Positions 44,579 to 59,100 of a DNA stretch of 64,000 bases are shown piece after piece (the stretch's first letter is position 1; each line of letters starts with the position of its first letter). The notes below the pieces were generated by a model. That model did no database searches. It was not told where the DNA came from and saw only the letters and a list, made by a program, of their open reading frames with translations. The position numbers were made by a program, and so were the translations under genes. Location of the stretch: assembly GCA_964035795.1 (NCBI GenBank), contig OZ038324.1:6357030-6421029 (forward strand). Reading direction: 5' to 3'. The DNA comes from Pterobdella sp. o SKG-2022 (taxonomy: Eukaryota; Annelida; Clitellata; Hirudinida; Piscicolidae).

Positions 44579-46623
44579 TTTTAAACACTCCCAAAATTTA
44601 AATAATTGAAGAGCATGTTAAACAAGTTTGTAACAAATGTGAACTTAGAAATAAAGAATAAAAGGTAATGTTGGTTAAAAATTATATATGTTTAATTATG
44701 AACATTTTTTTAAAAATTTTTTCAATTTTAAAACAAAAAAATATGAATTATTTAAAAAAGAAAGTTCAATATTTTATTTTTATTGAAGTATCGATGTTTA
44801 CTTTCATCTTTTTTCAAATAGTTTTAGTAGAAAATTCATTTATCACCTATTCAAATTTTGAACAGTTTACCATAAAACATAATGCAAAATTTTGTTTGAA
44901 TGATTTTTTTACCACATTAGACATCTTATTTAAAATTATATTTTGATAAACCTATGTCAAAAAGTAAATATTAATATTAATAGTTTTGAAAACTGACATT
45001 TATAAAATTTGATGACATTTGCTCTTTTTTGTGACCATGTTATTTCGAGAAGTTTCCATCACCTGTAAAAATGTTACCATTTTCTCACTTGGTCGGCTTT
45101 TTCAAACTTTCACAAAAACAAATAAAATTTATATTGGTCGATATTTCATCAATTTTAGTTTGCAAACCTTAAAGGCAAACCGTTTCTTCAACTCATGCCG
45201 AGATCAATAGATCATGAAGAAAGATTGGGAAGTCAATAAAATATAAAAATGTCAATGAATTACGTTCATAATCAAAGGTTTTAATAAATATTCTTAATTT
45301 TAAATTAAAAATTGTTGTTAGTATGCATGATTCGCCATTAAAAACTTTAAAACAACTTTGCATAATATTTTTGTAATGAATTTTTCTAATTGACATCAGC
45401 GTTTATGTAAAAGGTCGATGCAGAAAAAATATTTTTGAGATCAATTTTGAGTTTGATTATTTGAAGTCTTGTTGATCAAAAATGATTTTACAAACCTCAG
45501 TTCAAATGATCTCATAGTAATTAATTTAATTGATAGATACATATTGTTTCATTCTGTATACTGGATCCAAAATCAGATTGCCTATTTGACCACAATACGG
45601 TTTTTCAGTTTTGGCCTAATCTTTGAAAAAATCTAAGTTTTATGTAAATTGTTTCCATATTTTGAAAATTTCTCAATTCAATGCTTTTTACTATACATGA
45701 TGTAACGTGATAACTATTGTCTTTAGTTTTTTTTATCTTTTTTTGTTTCATGTCATAGTTCTCAATAGTTCTATTTTGATTTTGATATTAACAATTATTG
45801 TTAACATGATTACTTTGGTTGGCCGACTTATTTATAAGTCTTATGACTAGTTCAATATAAATTTATTCTTTTTCAAATTTATATTGTAAAAAATATTTCT
45901 AAAAAATTTTAAATTTTCAGAAATAAAATTTTTTAAAAAGTATTTAATATATTTTATTGCGCAATGTAGAACATTTAATCTCAGTTTATTTTGTACATTA
46001 GCTATTTAAAGCTCGTCAAATTGCTTAAGTTCCATATTGTAGTAATGTTACGTTGCCCTCTTTTCTGACATTTCAATAAATATGAGGTAAAAAATTTTTA
46101 AATTCAATTTTGAAACCTCGTCTTTGTTTAAAAATTCAATGCCAATGTTTAATTTAAGTACACAGCGGCATTTAAAAAGTATACATTTTATATATTCAAG
46201 TATATATTCAATTTTCAATATTAATATAAAAAAAACTATTTGGAATTCTAGACATTTGGAATAATACCGCCTTTTAGACAACACCTAGTTTTGGTTCATG
46301 AAAATTTAGTTTTCAATTAATTACATTTACTCTTTTATTTTCAGATATCGAGCTGCTTGTATGAAAAATCAAATGGGAGTTTTTTGTGATCAATCCTCTC
46401 TAATAAACCAGACATTTTGTTTTAATCAGTATAGGTTATTTTCTAACAAAACAAACAAAAAGAATTCTGCTGAAAATTTCTCTAAGTATTATAAACAAAC
46501 TAAAAATACTTTAGAAAAAATCAATAAACAGTATATTTATTTTTGTACTGATAATAATATAAGGATGTTTTATTTATAGAGTACATATTTACATTATATA
46601 TTTGAAAGTATTGATATTTTAAA
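44579..46623. other. AT-rich spacer with possible MCT 5' UTR
   Basis: Very AT-rich, with no supported gene. From about 46345 a consensus acceptor (TTTTCAG) opens a 72-codon frame that stops at 46579, 44 bases before the transporter ATG. It is more likely a 5' UTR exon containing an upstream ORF than a gene of its own. Confidence 0.4.
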
Positions 46624-49600
46624 ATGGAAGCTCAAAGTGATATTGAAAAGGCATTATTATCAGAGAATCATCCCACCAATAATGGCTACACCTTGACCAC
46701 TGACAACAACACAGAATCTACCCAAAAACCACTCATCATCAACATTGACAATCTTTCTTTTCCTAAACTACCACCATCTTCTAGTTCATCTTCTTCCTCT
46801 TCTTCATCATCATCATCAGATGAAGAATTCTTAGATGGTGGTTGGGGCTGGGTAGTTGTAGCAGCTTCATTTATGGCTCATATGTTTGCCGATGGAATCG
46901 GCTTTTCAGCAGGCATCTTTCTCGTTGAATGGCTCACAGAGTTTGAAGAATCAAAAGCTTACACTGCCTGGATTCCTGCTCTATTTGTTTCTCTGCCTTC
47001 TATCTTTGGACCAGGTTTAGTATTTTATTAGTTTTGTCTATTCATCATTGTTATTCTAATGATTAAATTCCAATACTTATCAACTAAGCATTATAAACAT
47101 TTCATAATTTTTGTTTTAATTTTGTTGCTAGCAGGTTTGACAATATGTGGCAATTTTTTATGCTATTTTTGAAAGCTTATTGAACTTTGAAATATTCTAA
47201 ATATTGTTATGACTTTCAAAATCTACGTTCTAGTTTCAAACATTAAAATATAAGTTTTTGATGCTTATGGTTCTTAACCATTCTATAATAAAAACTACAA
47301 AAAATACCAAAGTATTTATATTATTTTACTCCCTTATTTTCATCAAAAATACCATAATATTTCTGACTCCATCATTAATATGATATATTTTATTATGATC
47401 TTTATTAAGTCTGATGCTTTAAAGCTAGTGTCATACTTTGCTATCTCTTACATAAGTATTTTGAGGGATAGCATAGATTTAGTTTCAGTATATACATTTA
47501 ATTGACCTTTGAAACTGAAATATTTAAAATAGGTTTTTATGTACATTTAAACGTCTTTAATTGCCCAAAATACCTCAATAAATATCTTTTAAATTATAAA
47601 TAAATAAAAGTTTCAAATTCTTGCCTAAATTAAAGCTGTACTATTATTAATGCTAATATTGGTAATAATGATATCAGATATACTAAATAGGTAATTAAGT
47701 TTTTAGGGCTCAAAATGTTTTCAATATTTATAACAATCGCTATAACATATGAATACCACTCATAAAATGTTTAGGTTATTCTGAGGAGAGGATAAAATAA
47801 CTTTGTGATATAAATGTTTAAATAGAAGCCATCAAAAATAACAATTTTGTCACCTGTGAATTGTTTTTTATCATTTTATTTCGCCTCTTTTTATATTAAG
47901 TTTTAAAATTATTGATAAATGGCTTTAAACCTAAATCAATGATTGCCCAAATCAAAGATTATGTTGAATGCCCACTTTTAACTCCCATATCTCAGATGAA
48001 CTTACTAACAAAACGTCATGCTTTTTTTTTCATTTCATTTTATATTCATTTACATCTCCTTTAATGCTTTTTCCACCAAAATAATGGGCTACATTGTATC
48101 TGTTCTATTTAAGACGTTAAAAAAGTAATAATGCTGATGTTAATAATACAATGTTAAAGTTACTGAAACACGCCTATTGCGCTAGCGAACCACAATTTGG
48201 AGGGATAATGGTCGATTTCCATAAATATACATTAACTTTATTCTCAATGTTATCGTAAACTTAAATTAAATCTTTTTCATTTCAAAATTGGAACGTTACT
48301 TTTTGATTGAATCTTCAGAGACGACACATTTTACTACCTATTACTCGAGTTTTTACCCAAACAATTTTAACACTGTCGTTGTTGATTATGAGAAAAGCTT
48401 TCACCATAAATTAAATTAAGCCATTAGAAATTTAGAAGTTTTGTCCAGACATACCAGCTGGGTATGACACTTAAAACAGCGAGTTTGTGTTTGAGAAACC
48501 CGCTGATGTTTAATACAAGATATTCTTAGTATTTGATAATATCTCACAAAAAGATTTTTAGAGTTTTAGATAAAATTTTGATGAATTTTTAGCTAACCAT
48601 AATCCAATAAGGTGTATTTTCTGAGTGCCACAAACTTCAGAGCAAGTTTTCAAACCGTCTATCAGAAGTTTAATCGTTTCGATGTAATACAGTTTTTGAA
48701 GCTATGGACTTCATTTAAATTTCTAGAAATAAACTGACTGCAATGAACTAATGTGAATCTCGTGCTACTGTATTGAATTGAATTTTAACAATGCCAATCA
48801 ACTTTTTTGATCACATCCGTCGCTCTGCATCTTCGATTTTTCAACAATATTAACAACCTTTATTATGAGGTCATTTTCATTAATTCCAATTTGACTTTTT
48901 ACATAGTCTTTCAACATCTTGCTTTTTTCGAGGCAAATTAAATGAAAAAATCTTCGAAAACTTAATGTTTTTAAGTACGAAGCTTTTTGTTAACAGTGTA
49001 ACATTTCAACATCTAATAATCAATATCTCTCCAGTAATCCCACACACCTTGTCTCTACAACCATCATCACTCTTCTTCAACAATACACAACAACTCCACA
49101 CACCTTACTCTATCACCATCACCAACCTCCTTAACAACACAACCCTAGTAAGCAGCATATGCACAAACAAGTTCGGCTGTCGAGCCACAACCATAGCTGG
49201 TGGTGTGATAGCAGGGGTTGGTTGCATTTTGAGTTCATTCGCATCTTCTGTCGAAGTTTTGTGCCTCACCTTCGGCATCATCGGAGGCTTCGGCCTGTCT
49301 ATGGTGTATGCTCCTGCCGTCATTATTGTGGCCTTTTACTTCGAAAAGAAACGTGCCTTTGCTACTGGTAGGTTGTTTGGTGTGCGTGTTTTCAAATTTT
49401 AGATTTTTTGATTGGATGATTTTTGCAATGCAGGGATAGCTGTAGCAGGATCTGGTGCCGGAGGGTTCGTGTTTCCAGTCTTGGTGGAATTGTTGGTGGA
49501 ATGGTACATGTGGAGGGGGGCTGTGTTGATCATCGGAGGAGTCCTGTTGAACATCATCTTGTGTGGAGCACTCTTCAGACCCCTGGTGTCCTTCAAGGAA

Positions 49601-51176
49601 CAACATAAGCAGAACAAGTACATGCGCTCGTTGCATAGGTTTTCCAGGGCATCGTCGTGCAAGGAAGAACTCGACGCAAATGGAGTGTGTGATCATCCCC
49701 GAGGAGAAGAACTTGATTGTGTGTTTTGCCTGCAGAACCAGGCTGACACCCCTCCAGTCACTAGATCACTGCAGCAGATCCCTACCTATCTTGACTTCGA
49801 TTCCATTTTTAAAGATTATCCGCAGTTTAGGAAATTGAAACCGAGTCAAAACAGTGCCACCAATCTTGCTAAATCAAGCTCGTCAATGCCTCTCAAGCCA
49901 TATATCAAGGTTTTGATGCTTTTGTTCGTCTTTGTTTATTTTAAACATCCATAAATTCCAAAAATTTCAGTCAATTTTGAAGAATAAAGGAGCAAAAAAA
50001 GAGAAAAAAGATAAAAAGTTGAAAGAAAAGCACAAGAAAGCTCATTTTGCCGAGCACATCATGCCGAAGTTCCCGAGGGACGCCTACTTCAAGGGCAGTC
50101 TATGGAAGACTGGTTTCCTACACAAGCAGATTGCAAGTTGTCCCGACATTTTTGTGCGTTCAAAAAAAACATCTCGACCCGTAATAGACAAGATCAGGCG
50201 TGTGTGGGTCGCCTTGAAAAGCATGTTGGACTTCTCGGTTTTCAAAAGCCCCATCTTTGTGTGCTTCTGCTTGCACAGCTTGATATTGTACGCGTTCAAC
50301 GACATTCCCGTCATGTTCATGCCTGACCTGGCGCAGGAGGCTTCCATCTCCTCCATGCAGTCCTCTTACCTCCTCTCCGCTGGAGGCATCGCCAGCACCA
50401 TTGGACAGGTATATTCGCCAGTTTAATGATGTACTTGAGGTTTAAACTGTTACACACACCACTGCAGATTGTTATCGGATTTGTGGCAGACATCCCCAAA
50501 GTGAAAACTCATTTCTTGTACATCTCTATGATATCATTGGCGGGCATTTCAATCCTTTTCGTGGCTTTCCTCACTCGTTTTACATCGTTTCTTATATTTT
50601 CATGCGTATACAACTTGAGCATAAGTGCGAACTATTGCCTGACCACCATCATCATTGTGGACTTGTTGGGTATGGAGCAGCTGACCAATGCATACGGCTT
50701 TGTGGTGCTTTCCGAAGGCCTGGCCACCCTGGTGGGGGTCCCTCTGGGAGGTCCGTGCAACTTCATTCAGTTACACATTTCAAAGCGCTTTATGAAAAAT
50801 TAAAGAAAAATTTTAATATAAATACTTTATAAAATTTTCAAATGGTATCATTAGTTATGTGGTTTATTTTGCAGGTTGGTTGACAGATTTCAGTGGCTCG
50901 TATGACATGAGTCTGAACGCCTCGGGAGTGGGGATTATAATATCGGGTTTTGTTCTCTGTTTTACACCCTGTCTCAAAAAATTTGACCCTCTTGTGCGTA
51001 AGAAGGAGGAGGCAGAAAAAATTGAGGAGGATAACAAAAGTTATTATGAAGATGAGGAAAATTATGGGAAATTGCAAAAAGTTCATGTTGGTGATGTTGA
51101 AGTTTGTGGTGATCATGGTGAAGATAATGGTGTTGAGAAAAAAAAGAATGGCGGTGAAGTCACAAATGGAGTTTGA
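46624..51176 (+). CDS. SLC16-family monocarboxylate transporter
   Basis: Twelve-helix major-facilitator carrier of the plasma membrane; substrate not predictable. Exons: 46624-47014, 49149-49367, 49434-49909, 49971-50408, 50468-50750, 50875-51176, in phase, 702 residues. The N-terminal cytosolic tail has a run of about 14 Ser, then the family signature DGGWGWVVV in helix 1. Helices 2-5 follow (NKFGCRATTIAGGV), with the second signature YFEKKRAFATGIAVAGSGAGG. A long loop of about 190 residues between helices 6 and 7 is rich in Lys, Ser and Cys (49590-50230). Helices 7-12 follow (FVADIPKV, NAYGFVVLSEGLATLVGVPL, GWLTDFSGSYDMS). The C-terminal tail is highly charged. The start is the first Met of the first exon. 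It resembles the MCT12/MCT14-like animal carriers in general shape, but the subtype is not resolved. Confidence 0.93.
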
Positions 51177-51546
51177 GGAGTGTACAGCTATTAAAATTTT
51201 TCACGTCTGCATGGGTACTCAAGAAGTCTCTATTGAAGATTTTCATTTATTATGAACTCATTTTGACAAGTTCAACTTGTTTTTATCAATTTTGGGAAGT
51301 GAATGCAAATTTATCTTAAGACTTTTCGCTTGTTCTAGGTTCCAAAGCTAAATGTGATGGTTTATAAATTTTGAAAAAAACTCAGTTTATTTTGAATTTT
51401 TAAAATTTAATTCCATTTTAAATGAATAAAAATTTTAAATTTCTAAATTTAGAACCTTAAATTAAAATTATATCTATAAAAGGCAATTGTTTATAGTTAT
51501 GTTTATTATTATTTTCAAATCTAGTCTCTGCATATCTTTCGGCACC

Positions 51547-51741
51547 TCATCCTCTGTTCTTATCTTTTTTCCTAGTAGGATAGTAATAGCAATTCTTGTC
51601 CAATTGGAATGTCACTCGTTTGACCTTCTTCTTCTCTTTCTCTTCACATTTCTTTCTTTCTTCTTTTTGCTTTTTCTTATTCTTTTTCAAAAGCATAGGG
51701 TCGTCTTGCGATTTGTTGCTTTTACTTTTCTTGCCCTTCAT
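51547..51741 (-). CDS. small lysine-rich ORF with a PP1-docking-like motif
   Basis: Uninterrupted 64-codon frame beginning ATGAAGGGCAAG in a GC-richer context (GGCGAA before the ATG) and ending in TGA. The product is about one third Lys and carries KRVTF, which fits the RVxF docking motif for protein phosphatase 1 (motif known from PP1 regulators; function here is inference). Not recognised as a member of any family. It sits 371 bp after the transporter's stop, on the other strand. It could be a single-exon gene, the last exon of a minus-strand gene, or a chance frame in a CTT/AAG-rich patch. Confidence 0.35.
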   Translation of the reverse strand: MKGKKSKSNKSQDDPMLLKKNKKKQKEERKKCEEKEKKKVKRVTFQLDKNCYYYPTRKKDKNRG

Positions 51742-53125
51742 TTCGCCGCAGTAGTTCAGTGGATATACATAACAGAGATGACTAGACTGCTATAATCTAC
51801 AAAGGATTCTTTTGAAATCATTACGTTTGATCGCAAATCGTTTGTTTATTTGAGTGTTCAATGTTACACCATATTGCGTTATGGAAGTTGACAATTTTTT
51901 CCGTATTTTCTTCAAAAAGAAAAAAATTATTTAAATAGGATTTATCTCGAATAGTTTACATTGTAAATACATACATGGTATTCATCGAAACAAGAATTAA
52001 ATATCTTGTCAAAAACAATTGAATTTTCTCATTTATCGATTTATGTCTAATCATTATCATCTCTTTAACTTTTATCAATTCAACTATTTATAAGATAATA
52101 TTGTATGAATAATTAATAGAAAATAGTATTATTCGATAATAATTTGTTTTATTTCCCGGAAAAACATAATGGTGGTTTTCATAATAAAAAATTATCAAAG
52201 AATAAAATTTTCTTATTCAAAAACTATAAATTACAATAAACTAAAATAAAAGTGAATATAATTTTAAACATACTATTTCGAGTCAAATATCATTGAAAAT
52301 ATTTTTCAGAATTTTAAGTTTCAACTTATTAGGAATACATTCCTATGAATTTTCTATCATGGAAAGGGAGAGTCATGGAGCTTTTTGTAACAGTTAAAGT
52401 GCTTAAAGAGCATGCTCTTGCATCCCCCAAATATTTTTGCTAACTTCAGAAGCGAAAACCATGAGTATATTTATATACCAAAATATATATACATATAATT
52501 TTTATTCATGTATTTATTTAATTAATAGTTTGTTTATGCAATAAATAAATAAATATATATTTGTTTATTTATGCTCCATGAATCATATGAACACGGAAAA
52601 GCTGTCTAATTTGTTTACCCTACCAACTGTCACTGAAGTCAACTATTAACGACTTCTTCATTTTTTGGATTATATTTTTCTCATTGTATATTGGTTGAGT
52701 TTTTATTGGTTTTTAGTAATTAGCATTGCCTTTTTGATTTGATATATATTGCTATTTAATTATCTTGAACATCAATTTTATGTGTGTATTTTGTTTATAA
52801 TATCGCATATATTTATAAAGTTGCTAGGCTGCAAGAAACAGAGAATTAACAACAAAAAAAGAAAATTTTGAGACAATACAGAGCGCAAATGAGTTCTACA
52901 CCTATAAATTATAATGAGTCGGTGGACTGGTGGGAACACTTAATGATAGGATCAATGCTCATCTAATACAAGATTTTTAACAAAAATTTTTGATATTAAA
53001 ATAAATCTTTCAATGATAATTTATAGATATAAAAAATAAACAAACACTACTTGGAAACTACCAATCGCGAGACGTTGAAAAGATAGACACCCAGTTGTTA
53101 ATAATACCCATTGTAAAATATAACA

Positions 53126-56100
53126 ATGTTTAAAAGTATAACGAAAGAAAATTCTTTAATGGACAGAAGACCACAGTCATCCCAGGTGAGTTCAACTTAT
53201 AATCAGTTATATTTATTGGTTTTAAACTTAATTTTATATGATTATAATCTTTTTTTTGTTTATAAGGCTACTTGTTTGCGTTAAATGGTGCTTTTATAAC
53301 GTTCTTATTCTACCATTAATGACCGGAATTTCGATGCAAAAAATTGATTAATCAATAAGTTTCTCTCATAAAATAGTAATCAAAAAGCTTCTCTCATAAA
53401 TAGTAGTCAAAAAGCTTTTCTCATAAATAGTAGTCAAAAAGCTTCTCTCATAAATAGTAGTCAAAAACAAGGTTCATCTTTTATAACTACAGACATAATC
53501 TTAAAAAATTTTCTCAAACAGCTTTAATAAAAGTTCTTGTTTAAATATACTGTGAAGATGGTGTAGACACCTCACTTTCCCAACACTGGGAACTGGGGCA
53601 AGGCTGATAGCTTCAATGTTGTGATATCCTCTTGTCTAGTCAAATATTTCTTTAACACTGCCCATTGCGTCTCTGGATAATTTATCCTAAATGCATGAAT
53701 AAAATATAAATTTTTTTCAATGATTTATGATTTTAGTTATTGTTCGAAATTAATGGCGTTCTTGATTGATGAATGTGTATTGTTTATATCAAAGAGTTGA
53801 AACAATTTACGGCAAAAAAATATATTTTTTCAAATTTCACTATAAATCATTTTTTATAATTTATTGAAAAAAAATTGTTTTTTGAAGCTAAACTTTATTT
53901 AAAGTTTCCTCAATGATTTGAACTGAGATATTAGATGACATTTTCGAAAGTAAAATAAAAATTCTTAGAAGAATTGTTTTTTGTGTTTTGAGAAAATTTG
54001 TTGATTAAAACCTTTTAGTGAGGTTCATTTCAAAAGACAATTGTGTTACCTTTTAGAAGAAAAATCTCAAGTTTTCAAAATAATTTATAAAAGCCGTTTT
54101 TTAACTCATCATCATTACTCATCTCTCAACAAACAAACAAACAAACAAACAAACAAACAAACAAACAAACAAACAAACAAACAAACAAACAAACAAACAA
54201 ACAAACAAACAAACAAACAAACAAACAAAAAACATGCAAACAAACGAACAAACAAACAAATATTAATACCACGCGTTTCTTCTACCATCAATTATAACTC
54301 TACCACCTTCAAATATATATTTACCATGCTCAAATAAACCATCACATTAACTCAAACAATTGCAGCAAATAACCCCAACACATCCCACAAACATCAATAA
54401 TATACAAACTACGCAGTACGTGAGCCTGCACGTGTATTTGATGCCCAATGAGCTGTGGAGCAAACAGCTGCAGAGTGTGCCTTTCGAAGCATCCAACCAG
54501 ACTGTGTCTCTTGGATTTCTTAGGTCTGAGGATGAGGAGAAGGTCATGGTATGATGAGAGTGAGGTGATGGAGAGATAAAAGTAAGGCGATGAAATAGGA
54601 GGGTGACTTGATGGTGTGAGGATAGGAATAGAGAAGTGAGGGGTGGAAAGAGGGTATAGAAAACAAGTAATAATAATGAAGGTAGGCATCGCTTACACCC
54701 ACAAACAAAATCTCATTTTAAAAATATCAACCAATTCTTCGATTTTTATTCAAATAATTGGAAGATGTAGTTTCTAGAAAAATTTTCATTTGAAAAAAAA
54801 TGTTTGAAATGTAACGGCTTAAAAAAGAATGTTTTTGAATTTTTGATGCATTGGTATGTTAAAAATAGATCCATATTGGATTGAAATGAATGAAGGTAAT
54901 ATTGGTAATAGCCGATGTGATGCTTGTATCTCTGCCATGTGGATTTTAGTTACTTTAATATGAAGTTTTGAGGTTTGAAGATTTTATACGAAGTTATTCT
55001 ATTATTTTTCTCCCTAGCACCTACTCAACATTTTTTTGAGCTTTTACTGTTATAAATATTTTAATACCACTTGCTACAATAAAGATTTTTCTACTCCCAG
55101 AATTCTACCAACCCTCTCAATACATCAATTGAGGAAGGAAATCATAGACCAGATGGCAGGAGAAGAACTACTACCGAAAGAGTTCTTTTTCCTTAAATGC
55201 GTTGGAAGGTGTTTCACCAAGGTTAAATTTATGTGAAATTAATATATAATTAACAAGTAAGGAAAACATAATTTATATACCGCTTCTTTTGCTTTGTTAA
55301 GAGAAGCCAAACAGAGTTTCAATAGATACATTAAGAAGTTGAGAAGTATATGAAAGTAGAATCATGGTAATGGTAAATGGATTCAATGATAAATGTTGTT
55401 GAATAGTTGATTATATATTTCCAGGTAAAGTCAAAACAAGAAAAAGATTTGAAGACTAAAATTTTTCTTCCTCCTCAAGTGATTATTAAACATTTCCTTC
55501 AATAATCTAAACCATTGTGAACAAGAACCAGCAAATCTCAAAAATGAGATGTTCCCCCACATTTTAATGTCTGAGAATAAAATGTTATAATGTACTAGAA
55601 ACAATTGAATATGAATTAAGCCCGGACTAATTATATAACAATAAGAAACTTATATACAAACTCAACAAAATTCTCTTTAATAAAGGAAACTACTGAGTAC
55701 AACTGAGGCGAAATCTAATTATATTTTTAGCAGACCATCACCACACTAACACTGTAAATGGATTGGAATACTCTAAAAAAGAGTAAATTTTAAAAAAATA
55801 ATGCCACTGAATTATGTAGCTTAACATATAAACCTACTATAAAGAGCATAACGATTGTTCAGGCTCAGTCTGAAGAAGTGTTCATAATGGAGAAGGCATC
55901 TTGCATGACCACTCCATCGTCCGCCACCACCAGTATCTCTTCAGCTTCTTCTGTTTTCTCTCCCCCACAAAACAACCACACTCCCTTCATTAGTTATAAT
56001 GACTCCTCTTCCACTCCTGACCATAATGATGTTGTAGCTTTTGACAAGAAAGATGATTTTCCTACTTCTATATCGAGGTTTGATCCCATTGAAAATTTTC

Positions 56101-59100
56101 ATTTTAGTTTTCGAAAAAGAAAATTTTTTCACAAGGAAGTTTTTTTGCTTTTTAGATCAAAAAATCACTTTTCACAAATTAATAGACAATTTTATTGCGT
56201 TTTTAGAAATAATTTTTAATTCCCCTCGTAGGTTTGAGAAATTCAAAAAAGACACTCAAGAAAAGATAGAAAGGATTAGGAGGAACATGACGATAGAAGA
56301 AGACAACTACATAGAAGAACTTGATTTCACGACCTCTACAGACAAAATACTGGACGAAGAGCAAGAACTCAACAAAATAGGAAACACCACGATTGATCGA
56401 GGATTTGAAATCAACGAAGAACTGGAAAACTTTAAAGTGGGTTTTAGAAGTTACAGAAGTGATGATATCAACGCTATGTTCAAGAGATCTTTCTTAGGGA
56501 ACTCCATGATGTACAGCCCTCCACTCTCCGCCTCTCCACCTCCCCATGAGAGTGAGGAGGAAAAGAAGAGAAGGTTGGTTGAGATATTGAATTAAAATTT
56601 ATGTCTTTTTTCGGTTTTTCTTTTATTTTTTCAAAGTTTATTGGTTCATAATTTTAAACAGACAGCATCGTATTTTAGATTATAAAGACTATTTCAAGGC
56701 ATATCTCAGATTTATAGAAATTAATTAATTCATAATTATCTCATTTTCGTGAGTTATTTTAAAAAAATAATGTGAATTTCAGCTATTCTAAGAGAATTTT
56801 TTTATTTTTTAATTGTTTAGACTTTGCAAACTTTGAATAATCAATAACTGAGAACTGACTTTTAAAGGAATATTTCTATTCAGAAACATGAATTTTTAAC
56901 GACAAAAACATTTCTTTACCTTCTCGAACCAACTTCAAACTTCAACGTATTCATAGTAGACTTTTTAACGACAGAAGGGCATATCATAAACTTACCCAAT
57001 TGAATTTAGTGCAACGGTTATCATACGATCACGATACAGGTTAGAAGAAGAGGAAAAAACAAGGTTACAGAAAGAGCTGGAAGAGGAGATGGAAAGGCAA
57101 CGGTTGTTCATGGAGAGGCAGAGAAGATGGAGAATGCTCTTGGACAAAAAAAAAGAAGTTTTTCCAAAAGTAAAATATTAATTTATAATAAATAACAAAT
57201 AATAGTGAGCAAAAAAAAGATGAAATTTGTATGAAAAAACAATAACGAGATGGAAACGAACAAGTTGTGTTAATGGAAATAGTATAAGATAAAAATGAAG
57301 TCATTTATCAAATGATATATTGCAAGTTTTCGAACGAGCTTTGTTTTTGGTCAACTAATCAGACAAAATAACAATAAGAATATTATGCTCAATTGTAAAC
57401 TTAGTAAAAACGAAAATAATAATTATGATAAAAATGAAAAAAAACATTGAGAAAACATATTTTTGATGTTTCAAATAATTTGAATAACGTTTTTTACTTG
57501 CAAATTTTTTTCCACCAGAACGACGATTCAGAAAGAAGTGGGTGTTTTTAAAATATTTTTACATCTTCACAAAACAGAAATCAATACTAACACTTCAAAA
57601 TATGATTTATTTTTTCTCTCTCATAGCCAAAATAAATTTCCATAACAAAAACGCAAGAAAAAAAACCCATCAAAAAATCTTTACAAAACTTCTGAGGAAA
57701 ACAAATGATCGAGATGATTGAACGATTGAGAGAAGAAAGGAAAGGAATGCAAAAAATGAAAGAAAAACTGGTTGCTAAGCAGCTAAGTATTAACGAGAAA
57801 CTGCGAAACAAAGGAAGCTCAGACACAAGTGAATACCACTTATATTTTATACTTTCTACTTTTCTGCATATAATTTTGTCAATTTTTTTCCAGCTTTTTA
57901 TCGATTTTTGAAGTTTCACAGAACAAAAACATGATAATATCTGAAATATTCAAAGCGCTTTGTTTGGTAGTGAATACCTATTTGAGAATATGTGATCATA
58001 TGAGAAAAAATCAACAATAGACTTGATTAGGCGTAGTAGTGACTTGAAATTTACATAAATTTTTGAGTATTATAGAAATTATGATGAAACTAAGAGAACA
58101 TGTTTTTTTATTCAAACGGAATGAGATAAAACATATTTCATTTCATCAAAAAAACAATGAAAAGAACAAGCTAATGGAAGCAGTCAAGCACGTGTTTTTG
58201 AGTAATTTGGTGCGGCTCAATTACAATTTACACGTACAGAACTTTTCAATAAAATAATTTTTTTTCTGAAGTCTAAAACTTGATGTAAGCCGAACAGACA
58301 AGATGTGACAATTAAAACTATAAAATAAAGTTTATTCTGCAGTGATAATAATGAAGAACATTGAATGTTGAAGAGTTTGTTAAAATTTTCAACACATTAT
58401 ATTTTACTCTCTAAGGCAATTATAATGGAAAAGCCTTGTAGAATTAATTTTTGTTTTTTGTGTAGAACGCCTCAGCTGGCTAGGGCATTTAATGTGACTG
58501 CCAGAGAAAAACTCCCGCTCGTAAAGCGCTACAAGAAGCCTTAAAACCTGAGAAACGAAAGCGAGGAAGACCTACTCTCACATGGTGGCAAAAAATGAAA
58601 AAAGACCTAACCCCTCACATAGAAGTCAATTGGAACGAACCATCACAAGTGCTCCACAAACTGGAAGAAATATACAGTGATAAAAAGAAGTGGAGGAAAA
58701 TCGTAAATCACGTGACCTATAAACATAGGATAACACGACTATATATATACTATAGAAGCATAACAATCGTATTGTAATATTTTTCCAATCTGACAAAAGA
58801 ACTTATGTATCGATATATAAGTAGATTACTAAAAGTTCTAGCTAAAAACTGATGAAAAAAATGAGTTTCAATATGCTTAAAAAAATGAAATTAAACAATT
58901 TTTTTGAATTTAATTGGTGATATGCTGAACATTGAACGTTTTTGGAATTATGCCATTTGAATAGATTTTATAGTTAAAACTTACATACCTCCAGGAAAGG
59001 AAACATGGAGAAAATGGTATTTAAACGAGAAAAAAGCCGCAGTTCCCATCGAAGATGAAGTTCAAAAACTGAGAAGAGTGTTTGATGGCTTGAATGACAA

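Noticed and set aside
46361..46579. 72-codon plus-strand frame upstream of the SLC16 gene
   Set aside because: AT-driven composition, no recognisable family and its position suggest 5' UTR rather than a separate protein.
54041..54337. 98-codon frame with Asn-Lys-Gln-Thr repeats
   Set aside because: It is the translation of the AAAC microsatellite, in a SPATA1 intron.
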